Below are positions 25,773 to 34,832 of a stretch of 64,000 bases of DNA, piece by piece (the first letter of the stretch is position 1; every line of letters begins with the position of its first letter). Where the stretch lies: the NCBI RefSeq assembly GCF_016587375.1, contig NZ_BNJG01000001.1, positions 4,794,501 to 4,858,500 of the forward strand. Direction: 5' to 3'. The position numbers and the translations under genes are program-made. Under the pieces are notes generated by a model. That model made no database searches, had not been told where the DNA came from, and worked only from the letters and a program-made list of their open reading frames with translations. This DNA comes from Ktedonobacter robiniae (lineage in GTDB: Bacteria; Chloroflexota; Ktedonobacteria; Ktedonobacterales; Ktedonobacteraceae).

Positions 25773-28388
25773 ATGAGTTCCTATGTGCTTGGTTTTCAGG
25801 ACATTGACCAAACAAAACTCATGGTTGTTGGGGGGAAAGGCGCGAACCTGGGGGAACTATCCAAGATTGAAGGAATACGCGTACCATATGGCTTTTGTAT
25901 TTCTACTGAAGCCTTTAAAAGCATCATTGGGGAAACGCCGTCGATTCACGAATTACTTGATCAGTTATCGCTTCTAAAGGTGGAAGACCAGGATAAAATC
26001 AGTGAACTTAGCGGTGAGATTCGCAGGGTCATCGAAGGGATCGCCATCCCTCAAGACTTTCATGAAGAGATCACCCGCCTCCTCACCAGGCTTGGAGAAA
26101 AAAAAGCCTATGCAGTACGATCCAGCGCAACTGCAGAGGATTTACCGACTGCCTCCTTTGCAGGCCAGCAGGATACGTATTTGAACATTATCGGAAAGGA
26201 AGCAATCCTCAAGCATATCAGCAAGTGCTGGGCATCTCTATTTACCGAGAGGGCAATAACCTACCGCCTGCAAAACGGCTTCGACCACCGTAAAGTCCAT
26301 CTGTCTGTGGTTGTTCAGAAGATGGTCTTCCCGCAGGCGGCGGGGATTTTGTTTACTGCCGATCCCGTCACTTCTCATAGGAAGGTATTATCCATTGATG
26401 CCAGCTTCGGACTTGGTGAGGCCCTGGTCTCCGGGCTGGTAAATGCGGATAGCTATAAAGTACGTAACGGCAAGATTATCGATAAGAAGATATCCACCAA
26501 GAAGCTGGCTATGTATGCCTTAAAAGATGGCGGTACGAAAGAACAGGAGATTGAGACTGAGAGGCAGAATAGGCAAGCGCTGACGGATGAGCAGATTTTG
26601 CAGCTTGAGCGCATAGGCAGAAAGATCGAAGAACATTTCGGTTGCCCCCAGGACATAGAATGGTGTTTGGTTGATGAGACATTTTCTATTGTCCAGAGTC
26701 GGCCAATCACTACTTTATACCCCATCCCTGAAGCGAATGATCAAGAAAATCACGTTTATCTATCTGTCGGTCATCAACAAATGATGACCGACCCCATGAA
26801 ACCATTGGGATTGTCTTTATGGCAGTTAACAGCTGCCCGACCCATGTATAAAGCTGGTGGAAGGTTGTTTGTTGATGTCACACAACAACTGGCTTCACCT
26901 GCCAGCAGACAAAACTTATTACATGGCATGGGACAACACGATCCGCTCCTAAAAGACGCACTCATGACCATCATAGAGCGAGGAGATTTTATAAAATCGT
27001 TACCAAATGATGAAAAAGGACTGAACCACAGTAAAAGCAATAAAGTTATATCGTCTGCGGGTTTTCAACCGCAAATCGAAAACGATCCGACCATCGTTTC
27101 TGATTTGATCAAGAGGAGTCAAACATCGATAGAAGAGGTAAAACAGACTATCCAAACGAAATCAGGGTCAGATTTATGTGATTTTATCCTGGAGGATATC
27201 CAGCGATTAAAGAAGATCTTATTTGATCCACAAAGTTCGGCTGTGTTTATGCCTGCTATGAATGCTTCATTATGGATCAATGAAAAAATGGAGGAGTGGT
27301 TAGGTGAAAAAAACGCAGCGGATACGCTTTCTCAATCTGTACCAAACAATATTACTTCGGAAATGGGCCTGGCGCTATTGGATGTCGCAGATGTAATTCG
27401 TCCTTATCCAGAAGTGATTGCGTATTTACAACAGGTAAAGGATGAGAACTTTTTGGATGAACTGGTGAAGTTTGATGGTGGGCAGGAAACCCGAGACGCT
27501 CTCTCTACTTTTCTTCACAAATACGGAATGCGATGTGCCGGGGAAATCGATATTACGAGACCTCGTTGGAGCGAGAAACCAACTGCACTGGTTCCCCTGA
27601 TACTTAGTAACATCAAAAACTTTGAACCAGGTGAAAGCAAGCGGAGATTTGAGCAGGGGCGGCAGGAAGCTTTGAGAAAAGAACAGGAGTTATTATATCG
27701 ATTGAAGCAATTACCGGATGGTGAACAAAAAGCCAAAGAGACAAAACGAATGATCAGCCTCATGCGAAATTTTATCGGTTATCGTGAATATCCAAAATAC
27801 GGCATGATTAATCGCTACTTCGTTTATAAGCAGGTTTTACTGAAAGAAGCCGAACAACTTGTACAAGCCAACGTTATTCATGAAAAAGAAGATATATACT
27901 ATCTCACTTTTCAAGAACTTCGCGAAGTCGTACGCACAAATAAACTAGATTACCAGATCATCAGCAAACGAAAAGACGAGTACAAATTCTATGAAAAACT
28001 CACTCCCCCACGTGTTATCACGTCTGATGGTGAAATCATTGCAGGTGAGTACAAACGAGAAAATCTCCCAGCCGAAGCTATTGTAGGTCTACCTGTTTCT
28101 TCCGGAGTTATAGAGGGACGAGCACGTGTCATCTTAAATATGGAAGATGCTGATCTGGAAGAAGGAGATATATTAGTCACCTCCTTTACTGACCCTAGCT
28201 GGACACCCCTGTTTGTATCCATAAAAGGCCTGGTCACCGAAGTTGGTGGACTGATGACCCATGGAGCAGTTATCGCACGTGAATATGGCTTACCAGCAGT
28301 TGTCGGAGTGGAAAGTGCTACCAAACTGATAAAAGATGGGGAACGAATTCGCGTGAATGGAACAGAAGGCTATGTAGAAATCTTCTAA
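25773..28388 (+). CDS. rph: Rifampin phosphotransferase (PEP-synthase-like)
   Basis: 871 residues in the three-part order of rifamycin phosphotransferases. An ATP-grasp domain comes first (VGGKGANLGELSKIEG; AYAVRSSATAEDLPTASFAGQ). The rifampin-binding insertion with QMMTDPMKPLGLSLW follows. Last is the swivelling His domain, with catalytic His in GGLMTHGAVIAREYGLPAVVGV. The family uses ATP to phosphorylate rifamycins, giving AMP and phosphate and inactivating the drug. Length and the DPMKPLG motif separate it from true PEP synthase. SD AGAGGAGG is 7 bases before the ATG. GC is clearly lower than in the neighbours, with many AAA/GAA/ATT codons, so it was probably acquired, likely from a Bacillus-like donor. 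It lies directly behind the IS607. Confidence 0.88.
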   Translation: MSSYVLGFQDIDQTKLMVVGGKGANLGELSKIEGIRVPYGFCISTEAFKSIIGETPSIHELLDQLSLLKVEDQDKISELSGEIRRVIEGIAIPQDFHEEITRLLTRLGEKKAYAVRSSATAEDLPTASFAGQQDTYLNIIGKEAILKHISKCWASLFTERAITYRLQNGFDHRKVHLSVVVQKMVFPQAAGILFTADPVTSHRKVLSIDASFGLGEALVSGLVNADSYKVRNGKIIDKKISTKKLAMYALKDGGTKEQEIETERQNRQALTDEQILQLERIGRKIEEHFGCPQDIEWCLVDETFSIVQSRPITTLYPIPEANDQENHVYLSVGHQQMMTDPMKPLGLSLWQLTAARPMYKAGGRLFVDVTQQLASPASRQNLLHGMGQHDPLLKDALMTIIERGDFIKSLPNDEKGLNHSKSNKVISSAGFQPQIENDPTIVSDLIKRSQTSIEEVKQTIQTKSGSDLCDFILEDIQRLKKILFDPQSSAVFMPAMNASLWINEKMEEWLGEKNAADTLSQSVPNNITSEMGLALLDVADVIRPYPEVIAYLQQVKDENFLDELVKFDGGQETRDALSTFLHKYGMRCAGEIDITRPRWSEKPTALVPLILSNIKNFEPGESKRRFEQGRQEALRKEQELLYRLKQLPDGEQKAKETKRMISLMRNFIGYREYPKYGMINRYFVYKQVLLKEAEQLVQANVIHEKEDIYYLTFQELREVVRTNKLDYQIISKRKDEYKFYEKLTPPRVITSDGEIIAGEYKRENLPAEAIVGLPVSSGVIEGRARVILNMEDADLEEGDILVTSFTDPSWTPLFVSIKGLVTEVGGLMTHGAVIAREYGLPAVVGVESATKLIKDGERIRVNGTEGYVEIF

Positions 28389-28464
28389 TGCAAAGTGGTT
28401 CGGCGCTGCCGTCAGCTGAGCGCGCAGTCGTGGCCCGTGATATTCCTACAGCTATGAAGAGTGA

Positions 28465-28499
28465 ATCGAGGGAGGTGATGTTCCACCACCTCCCTCGAT
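28465..28499 (+). terminator. Hairpin after rph
   Basis: 13-base arms (28465-28477 and 28487-28499) pair perfectly around 9 bases. It lies 77 bases after the rph stop. It has no strong T run. Confidence 0.5.
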
Positions 28500-28600
28500 C
28501 GTGCCATCGGAACTGATACTGTGAACGTGGGTAGCCGTTTGAGAATGCCTGACTGCCCGGAGCGTTCGGGTTATTTACAATATTCTCTGCTGATACCCTA

Positions 28601-28659
28601 GATGGGGAGCGGCTTTTCCAGGCATCGAAGCGTAAATTCCACCTTTTAGTTAATTTACC
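28601..28659 (-). repeat. Right inverted repeat of the rph/IS607 block
   Basis: Reverse complement of the 23291-23373 repeat. Its outer edge (TAATTTACC) supplies the last codons and stop of the small acidic gene on the minus strand: ATG GTA AAT TAA. That is expected if a mobile block inserted into the 3' end of that gene. Confidence 0.65.
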
Positions 28660-28832
28660 ATGTCGAGCTTCTGGTGCAGTTCTTTGATCTGTTGGATGAC
28701 ATCGTCTAGTGTACGCACATTGAGCTCCTCCATGTCCTCGCGCAGCGTCTCCAGCCGCTCAAGAAGCTCCATGTCGTCGTATTCTTCCTCATCAAAATCT
28801 TCTTCAAAGCTCTCATCCTGGTGTTTATTCAT
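28650..28832 (-). CDS. Small acidic helical protein (60 aa)
   Basis: 60 residues, rich in Asp/Glu at the N-terminus (FEEDFDEEEYDDMELLERLE) and then amphipathic (LDDVIQQIKELHQKLD), suggesting a short coiled coil. An AAGGAGAT-type SD precedes the ATG. It lies 41 bases downstream of the beta-propeller lipoprotein gene, so it is likely the second gene of that operon. Its last residues and stop lie inside the 28601-28659 repeat, so the original C-terminus may have differed. No family recognised. Confidence 0.65.
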   Translation of the reverse strand: MNKHQDESFEEDFDEEEYDDMELLERLETLREDMEELNVRTLDDVIQQIKELHQKLDMVN

Positions 28833-28873
28833 CTATGCTATCTCCTTCCTTCGTATTGTTTTCCTTGTCCTGT

Positions 28874-30217
28874 TTAAAACAAGAAGGAGGTATTTGGGTC
28901 CTGGTAGGTCCAGCCGGGCTGGCTAATCGCGCCCGTTGCGACCAGGGTAGGCACCCCTTGTAGACCTCCATCAGGTGTCAGGGATACAGTATAAAGACCC
29001 TCTCCCTGGGCTAGGCGTTTCCCCTGCCAGGAGAGACGCTGCTGCGTCAGGAAGAGGAAATGCTGGCTATCGGCTGCCCAGGGACTATTGGGCAAGGGCT
29101 GGAGCAGCGCTTTGCTATCGGCCGCGTTTCCTAACTGGCCCTTCTCTGTATCAGCGGTGCTGCTCAGGAGGGTCTGGGTACGTTGATGGGCGACATCTAT
29201 CAGTATCAGGCTGTGTGGACTATTGAGCAAGAGAAAGCGGCCATCAGGCGACCAGGAGGGCGTGCTCTCTTGATCGGCATGGAAGCTGAATGCATGTCGC
29301 TGGTTGAGAGGTAAAATAGTAAACGAGGTACCGGTTGTATAGAGAATCGCGTTGCCATCGGGACTCCAGGCAAACTGGGTGCAGGCACAGGTTGCCAGCA
29401 CGCGTTGCTCTCCCTTTAGAGAGTGCAATATCAATTGTACCTGTGCCGGGTGTCCAGAAGATGCGGGCTGAGAGTCCATGCTTTGCGCATATAGCAGACT
29501 CGTATCCTGGTGTTGTGGTTGCCAGAGCACGCGTTCGAGTCCAGCAGGAAGGGGATGCCCAGTGAGTTCCTGGTTGGTGAGCACGCGTTGTTGTGTGCCA
29601 GCCAGGGTTGTGGTGAAGAGTCCTTTATCAGCAATTCCCGCGACAAGATCATTCGTATAGCCGAAAGAAGGGAACGCATAGCTGGTGGGGAAGATTTTGG
29701 CGGCGATCCCACCGGGCTGATCGTTTTGGGTGAGCCACCAGGTGGCATTGCCAGCCTGAAAAGTATCGCCTACACTCGTTTGGCGGAGCAGGAGGCGATT
29801 CCCAGATGGATTCCAGGTGGCATTGCTATAGCGTGCGTTGGTGTTTGAGAAGGCGACAACTATGGGCGTGCCACCATCGATTCCAACGGTACTGACGGCG
29901 CCAGGGGCATCCTGTATTATGCCACCTAGCCTCTGCTCTGCCAGGACACTTCTGGCTGCCGGGGTAAGTGCGAAGTCCGTATCGAGCGTGCGAAAGGCCA
30001 CAATCTGATGATTGGGCGACCAGCTATACCCGATGACTGGCACATCTTGTTTGGCGATGGCGAAGCTATTGGCGCCATTGGCGTCAACCGTCCAGAGTTG
30101 TCCATCTTTGAGATAGCCAATGATCTTTGTTCCATCATGCCCAGGTTGGCAGGCGATGAGGAGCAGGCTAGCCAGCAGTAGCAGGAGGGCGAGAAGCGCC
30201 AGATCTTGTCGTTTCAT
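28874..30217 (-). CDS. TolB/WD40-like beta-propeller lipoprotein
   Basis: 447 residues. The signal helix ends at LLLIACQPG, a lipobox. The rest repeats a TolB-type blade pattern: GYSWSPNHQIVAF, ATWNPSGNRLLL, FAWSPDGNAILYT, PSWSPDGRFLLL. These predict a six- or seven-bladed propeller on the outer membrane face. The ligand is unknown; such propellers usually hold protein partners. The small acidic gene follows in the same direction. Confidence 0.8.
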   Translation of the reverse strand: MKRQDLALLALLLLLASLLLIACQPGHDGTKIIGYLKDGQLWTVDANGANSFAIAKQDVPVIGYSWSPNHQIVAFRTLDTDFALTPAARSVLAEQRLGGIIQDAPGAVSTVGIDGGTPIVVAFSNTNARYSNATWNPSGNRLLLRQTSVGDTFQAGNATWWLTQNDQPGGIAAKIFPTSYAFPSFGYTNDLVAGIADKGLFTTTLAGTQQRVLTNQELTGHPLPAGLERVLWQPQHQDTSLLYAQSMDSQPASSGHPAQVQLILHSLKGEQRVLATCACTQFAWSPDGNAILYTTGTSFTILPLNQRHAFSFHADQESTPSWSPDGRFLLLNSPHSLILIDVAHQRTQTLLSSTADTEKGQLGNAADSKALLQPLPNSPWAADSQHFLFLTQQRLSWQGKRLAQGEGLYTVSLTPDGGLQGVPTLVATGAISQPGWTYQDPNTSFLF

Positions 30218-30374
30218 GCTTGCAGTATATGCGCCACGGGCCGCGTGGTCAAGAGCGTTTTAACCAGGGCTTACAGTTACTTCTGAGATGTGCTATGCTT
30301 CTTTTTGGTAGTCAATTGTGAGGTTGCGCTGTGGCTCTAGATGGGGGTTGTGTGTAGTATATAGGTTTATCACT

Positions 30375-32066
30375 ATGAAAAGAATAATCGAACAACTTTT
30401 GTTCCTCAAAGCGGATAAGGGGCAGAAGGGACAGCTTTATATCATCGACTCATGCCTGGGAATTCTGAGTTCTCTGGCAGTGACGCTTTGTCTCTACCTT
30501 CTTAGACTGTATCCAACGATCCCAAACGTCTCGCTCATCTATTTACTTATTGTGCTGGTGCTGGCAAGTACGCGGGGACTCTATGCCGCGACGGTGGCCT
30601 CTGTCGTTGCTTTCCTTTCTTTTGATTATTTTCTTGTCCCACCATTCTATACTTTTTCCATTGCTAAGTCTGAGGAATGGTTAGCGCTCTTCATTTTTCT
30701 GGTCACGGCTATTTTTACTGGTCAGCTGGCGGCTGCCCTGCGGCAGCGCGCCCAGCAGGCAACAATGCGTGAAAGTGAGACGCGTGCGTTGTATGAACTG
30801 GTGAGCGCTACCACGAATGAGGCGAGTATGGAGCGCCAGCTCCAGGTGGTGGCCCAGGCGGTTGTGCGCGAGTTTGCCTCGTCAGGTGTACGCGATTGTG
30901 CTATTCTTCTCCCCAATGAGAAGAATCAGTTTGTTTTACATGCCGACGTAAAACAGACACCAGGTACAGTCATGGAATTAGTACCTGACGAGCAGGTGAC
31001 GGCCATGACGGCCATGCGCGAAGGAAAGGTGATTGACCTCCATAGCGATGCGTTGGTCTCGGCGCGTGACCCTATCCGGTACTGGTATCGTCGCAGGATG
31101 GATGCCGACGCCTCAAAGCGGGGATACATTCGTATGTTGCCCTTGATGTTGGGACAGCGCAGCGTTGGTGTCGTGCGCCTGTTGATGAATGAGGATCCAC
31201 AGCAATTTATGCTGGGGACGCGTGCGCGTGGAAGAGGTGAGCAACTCTCACAGAGAGCCGCGTTTTTCTGGACCTTTATGGACCAGGCGGCGGCGGTTAT
31301 TGACCGGGCGCGCCTCCGACGTGAAAGCATGCAGGTTGAACTATTACGACGCACCGACGCCTTGCGCTCGGCACTACTATCTTCGGTTTCCCATGATTTG
31401 CGCACGCCTCTGGCCTCTATCAAAGCTGCGGCCAGCAGTCTACTCCAAGAAGATGTCTCATGGGGTGAAGAGGAGCGAGCGGGTTTTATTCAGGCAATAG
31501 AGCGGCAGGCTGATCGCTTGAATCGCCTGGTAGGCAATTTACTCGATATGTCGCGCATCGAGGGCGGGGCGCTCCATCCGGAGAAGGAGTGGTACCCTAT
31601 TGATGAGCTTATTCACGATGTGCTGGGGCATATGCAGACAACGTTAGATGGGCGCGAGATCCGGACCTCGCTTCCAGAGGATTTACCCCCTGTTCAGATT
31701 GACTACCTACAGTTGGACCAGGTGGTCACGAATTTGCTGGAGAATGCGGCACGTTATACCGCTGTTGGCTCACCCATTGAAATCTCGGTCGAAGTCATGG
31801 ATGAGAATATGCTTGTAAGCATTGGTGATTATGGACCGGGCATTCCTCCAGGCGACCTGGAGCGTATCTTTGACAAATTCTACCGTGTATCAGGAACCAG
31901 GCGCTCCAGTAGTAGTACAATGGGAACGGGATTAGGCCTGGCAGTCTGTCGTGGTTTAATCGAGGCGCATGGAGGTCGCATCTGGGCCGAGAACAGGCTT
32001 GAGGGGGGCGCGATTTTCCGCTTTACCTTGCCACTGACAAAGGGAGAAGAACTGGACTATGCATAA
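30375..32066 (+). CDS. KdpD-like sensor histidine kinase (DUF4118-GAF-HisKA-HATPase)
   Basis: About 563 residues. The N-terminal ~110 residues are four KdpD-type membrane helices (DUF4118; LRLYPTIPNVSLIYLLIVLV). A GAF-like sensor region is followed by the H-box SSVSHDLRTPLASIK with His340, the N-box NLLENAARYT, and G-boxes GDYGPGIP and GTGLGLAVC. It lacks the KdpD N-terminal kinase-like/USP domains, so it is a short KdpD variant. The start is uncertain, because ATG 30375 has no clear SD and 30318 is an alternative. Overlaps the response regulator by 8 bases. Confidence 0.85.
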   Translation: MKRIIEQLLFLKADKGQKGQLYIIDSCLGILSSLAVTLCLYLLRLYPTIPNVSLIYLLIVLVLASTRGLYAATVASVVAFLSFDYFLVPPFYTFSIAKSEEWLALFIFLVTAIFTGQLAAALRQRAQQATMRESETRALYELVSATTNEASMERQLQVVAQAVVREFASSGVRDCAILLPNEKNQFVLHADVKQTPGTVMELVPDEQVTAMTAMREGKVIDLHSDALVSARDPIRYWYRRRMDADASKRGYIRMLPLMLGQRSVGVVRLLMNEDPQQFMLGTRARGRGEQLSQRAAFFWTFMDQAAAVIDRARLRRESMQVELLRRTDALRSALLSSVSHDLRTPLASIKAAASSLLQEDVSWGEEERAGFIQAIERQADRLNRLVGNLLDMSRIEGGALHPEKEWYPIDELIHDVLGHMQTTLDGREIRTSLPEDLPPVQIDYLQLDQVVTNLLENAARYTAVGSPIEISVEVMDENMLVSIGDYGPGIPPGDLERIFDKFYRVSGTRRSSSSTMGTGLGLAVCRGLIEAHGGRIWAENRLEGGAIFRFTLPLTKGEELDYA

Positions 32067-32763
32067 AAGTGGTGCTCGTATACTTGTAGTCGATGATGAA
32101 ATTGAGATTGTGCGTGCCTTACAAAGAAGCCTGACGGCTTATGGCTATGAAGTCTTTTCTGCCTCCAGTGGCGAAGAGGCGCTGGAAGAGGTGGCGCGCC
32201 ATCGCCCGGATCTTATCTTGCTTGATCTGGGACTGCCTGGAATCAGTGGGCTTGAGGTGTGCCGAAAAGTGCGGGAGCAATCGAACCTGCCCATCATAGT
32301 GCTTTCTGTAAAGGATACAGAGCGTGACAAGGTACAGGCGTTGGACCTGGGGGCAGACGACTACGTCTCCAAACCCTTTGGCTTAAATGAGGTCCTTGCG
32401 CGTGTACGTGTGGCCTTACGGCATTCAGCCCAGGTCAAGGTGGGAACGGAACCCGTCTTTCAGGCTGGCCCTTTGCGCGTGGATTTCTCCCAGCGCCTGG
32501 TGCAGGTTGAGGGAAAAGAAGTGAAGCTGACGCCGACCGAGTATGATCTCTTGAAGGCGTTGATCCGTAACTCGGGCAAGATCATGACGCGTCAGATGTT
32601 GCTGTCGCAGGTATGGGGAACGGGGTATGGCACAGAGGCACATTATTTACATGTGTATATTGGGCAGTTGCGGCGCAAAATCGAGCCAGACCCGGCCCAT
32701 CCTCGTTTTATTCTGACCATCTCGGGTGTTGGCTATCGCTTTAACAGCGAGGAGCCCGAATAG
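32059..32763 (+). CDS. KdpE/OmpR-family response regulator
   Basis: 234 residues. The receiver domain has VVDDE (Asp12, Asp13), the phosphorylation site Asp56 in LILLDLGLPG, and Lys in YVSKPFG. A winged-helix OmpR domain ends the protein (LTPTEYDLLKALIRNSGKI, HVYIGQLRRKIE). It is translationally coupled to the histidine kinase by an 8-base overlap. KdpE relatives control potassium uptake, and the convergent neighbour is a KimA/APC-like permease, but a Kdp ATPase is not in the window. Confidence 0.9.
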   Translation: MHKSGARILVVDDEIEIVRALQRSLTAYGYEVFSASSGEEALEEVARHRPDLILLDLGLPGISGLEVCRKVREQSNLPIIVLSVKDTERDKVQALDLGADDYVSKPFGLNEVLARVRVALRHSAQVKVGTEPVFQAGPLRVDFSQRLVQVEGKEVKLTPTEYDLLKALIRNSGKIMTRQMLLSQVWGTGYGTEAHYLHVYIGQLRRKIEPDPAHPRFILTISGVGYRFNSEEPE

Positions 32764-32798
32764 AGCGAGAACGAGCCATTGACTGGCAACATGCTGGC

Positions 32799-34832
32799 CT
32801 ACCAGCGCTTGAGCAGGTGGGCCACTCTGCCTTCGGGTGTAACTTCGTAGCGAATACGATCTGGATTGATATTTTTGATCTTTTCGTTTTCCTCGACATC
32901 AGCTGCCGAAACGAGCGTATCCTTTGGATGGAGCATCTGCCAGATTTGTGTGGCAAGCTCTGGCTGCCCTTGCAGATACACATACTTGCGGACAGGCAAC
33001 TTGGCATTGAGTGCCATGCTCTCGGCTTTGCCAAAGGCTTCTTTAGCCTGCTCATCATCCAGATACGGATCAACAATCTCCATCATACGAGGCGTATGAG
33101 GCCGCGCTTTCGCATCACTCAGATACAGGAAGACGACCGGACGATGTTGCTCATTATTATTGACTGCGGCACGGATAACCGCCTCATTACGTGGATCGCC
33201 TGGCTTAAGAATGGCCAGAATCGAGTTGGGCATCCGCTCTTCGATGCGTGTGACCACCACTGGTACAGTGACGCGGCCAGTGACTCTCCTGGAGCGCGCA
33301 TGATAGAGGTAGGCAATAATCATACCTACAATGGTGATACTGCCACCGAAGATCGTGGCATCGCGCTTAAAGATCAGGTTAGTTACCCAGGCAATCGCAA
33401 CTAGCAGAGTGGTCAGAATACCCAGGACATAATCGATCTTAAACCACAAGCCATGCGTCTCTTTTTGCACTTCTTGTAGCGGAAGGCTGGAGCCATTCCT
33501 GAGGGGCGTATCAGTATTGCTGAGCGCTTCAACCTGCGAGAGCTGCAAATCGTGCGTCGAAGTAATGCTGCCAACGCTAGCGTGGCCATTACCTTGTGTG
33601 CTCAATGCTAGACGCTGCTGACGCGCGGCCCGAGCCTTCTTCCAATCACGTGTGCGAACCACGTCCAGGCCCAGGCAGGTGAGCGTAAAGGCACCCAGGA
33701 GGCCGAAGGCATACATATCGCCCAGCAGGTTGATGTTACCGTTGACGGCGATAAGGATCGCGACCGGGATAAAGGTTGCCAGGGCGATAGAGAAGTGAGG
33801 CGTATCGCGTATTTTATTGCGCTTCAAGACGACTTCAGGCAGGAAGCCCATACGCGAGAGGGCCATAAACACATGATAGGCGCCGATGATCGCCGTATTA
33901 CTAGCGAAGACCAGGAGTGCGCTGGCGCTGATAGCGACCTCTGTTTGGAGCACAACGCTGCCCCAGTTGCCTGCCAGCAGTGAGATGACCTGCCCAGAGG
34001 TATCCGGATTGGTCAGGATATTGGAGGGAAGTAGTTGTGTCGAGAAGAGCGTCAGGAGTGGGCTGGTAAGGCCAATTGTGATGACCACCAGAAAAAGGGC
34101 TTGTCCCGCAACCTTCTTATGTGGGCGCTTCATAACAGGGGAGAGCTGTGAGATGCTCTCCAGACCCGAGAAGGCCAGAAAGGCGTTCGCAAAGCCAATC
34201 AGCAGGGCTAACCCGGTCAGATGCTGGTTGGCAAACATTTTTGGGAAGAGCTGTAAAAACTCGCCAAATGAAATGTGGGAAAAGACGGTGACGAGGATGG
34301 CGATATCGCTAATAAAGGCAATAATTGCGCCAAAGAGGCTCACCTTCGCGCTTTCACTGATACCCACCCAGTTGAGGACGCCAAGGAGTATGACGACGGC
34401 AACTGTGACCCAAAGGATATAGGGTGCCAGCGTAGGAAGAACCACGCTCAGGTACTGGATGCCGGAAAGACTACTAATGGCTGCGGTCAGAAAGTAGTCA
34501 ACCAGGATAAACATACCCCCCAGCGCACCAAACCAGGGGTTAAGAGCTTGCGCACCCACCGTCACGACGCCGCCACCTTGTGGATAGCGATGTGTTACCT
34601 CTGCATATTTTAATGTAAGCAACACAAAAACGGTCATCGTCAAGAATACAAAGAAACCCGCGAGCCCGTGAACGGTTTGATAGAGAATTCCAGGTGTGTA
34701 GTAGACCGAGGTCCCAATATCTGCAAAGACTACTGCCCAGCAGAGTAAAGGGCCAAGCATATTTTTTGTATTATGCTCGCTCCCCTCATGTCCTACCTCT
34801 GATGTTGTTGAAGCCACAGATTCCTGTGCCAT
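32799..34832 (-). CDS. APC-superfamily permease, KimA/YdaO-like
   Basis: 677 residues with about twelve membrane helices in the first ~480, then a soluble C-terminal part of ~190. The signature THRYPQGGGVVTVGAQAL (helix 2) and ILVDYFLTAAISSLSGIQYL recall the KimA/KUP-like branch of the APC superfamily (potassium or amino-acid symport). The C-terminal region (VTVPVVVTRIEERMPNSIL; VVFLYLSDAKARP) has a USP-like look. Transport substrate is not certain. The adjacent KdpDE-like pair makes potassium plausible. I found no c-di-AMP (ydaO) riboswitch upstream. Confidence 0.75.
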   Translation of the reverse strand: MAQESVASTTSEVGHEGSEHNTKNMLGPLLCWAVVFADIGTSVYYTPGILYQTVHGLAGFFVFLTMTVFVLLTLKYAEVTHRYPQGGGVVTVGAQALNPWFGALGGMFILVDYFLTAAISSLSGIQYLSVVLPTLAPYILWVTVAVVILLGVLNWVGISESAKVSLFGAIIAFISDIAILVTVFSHISFGEFLQLFPKMFANQHLTGLALLIGFANAFLAFSGLESISQLSPVMKRPHKKVAGQALFLVVITIGLTSPLLTLFSTQLLPSNILTNPDTSGQVISLLAGNWGSVVLQTEVAISASALLVFASNTAIIGAYHVFMALSRMGFLPEVVLKRNKIRDTPHFSIALATFIPVAILIAVNGNINLLGDMYAFGLLGAFTLTCLGLDVVRTRDWKKARAARQQRLALSTQGNGHASVGSITSTHDLQLSQVEALSNTDTPLRNGSSLPLQEVQKETHGLWFKIDYVLGILTTLLVAIAWVTNLIFKRDATIFGGSITIVGMIIAYLYHARSRRVTGRVTVPVVVTRIEERMPNSILAILKPGDPRNEAVIRAAVNNNEQHRPVVFLYLSDAKARPHTPRMMEIVDPYLDDEQAKEAFGKAESMALNAKLPVRKYVYLQGQPELATQIWQMLHPKDTLVSAADVEENEKIKNINPDRIRYEVTPEGRVAHLLKRW

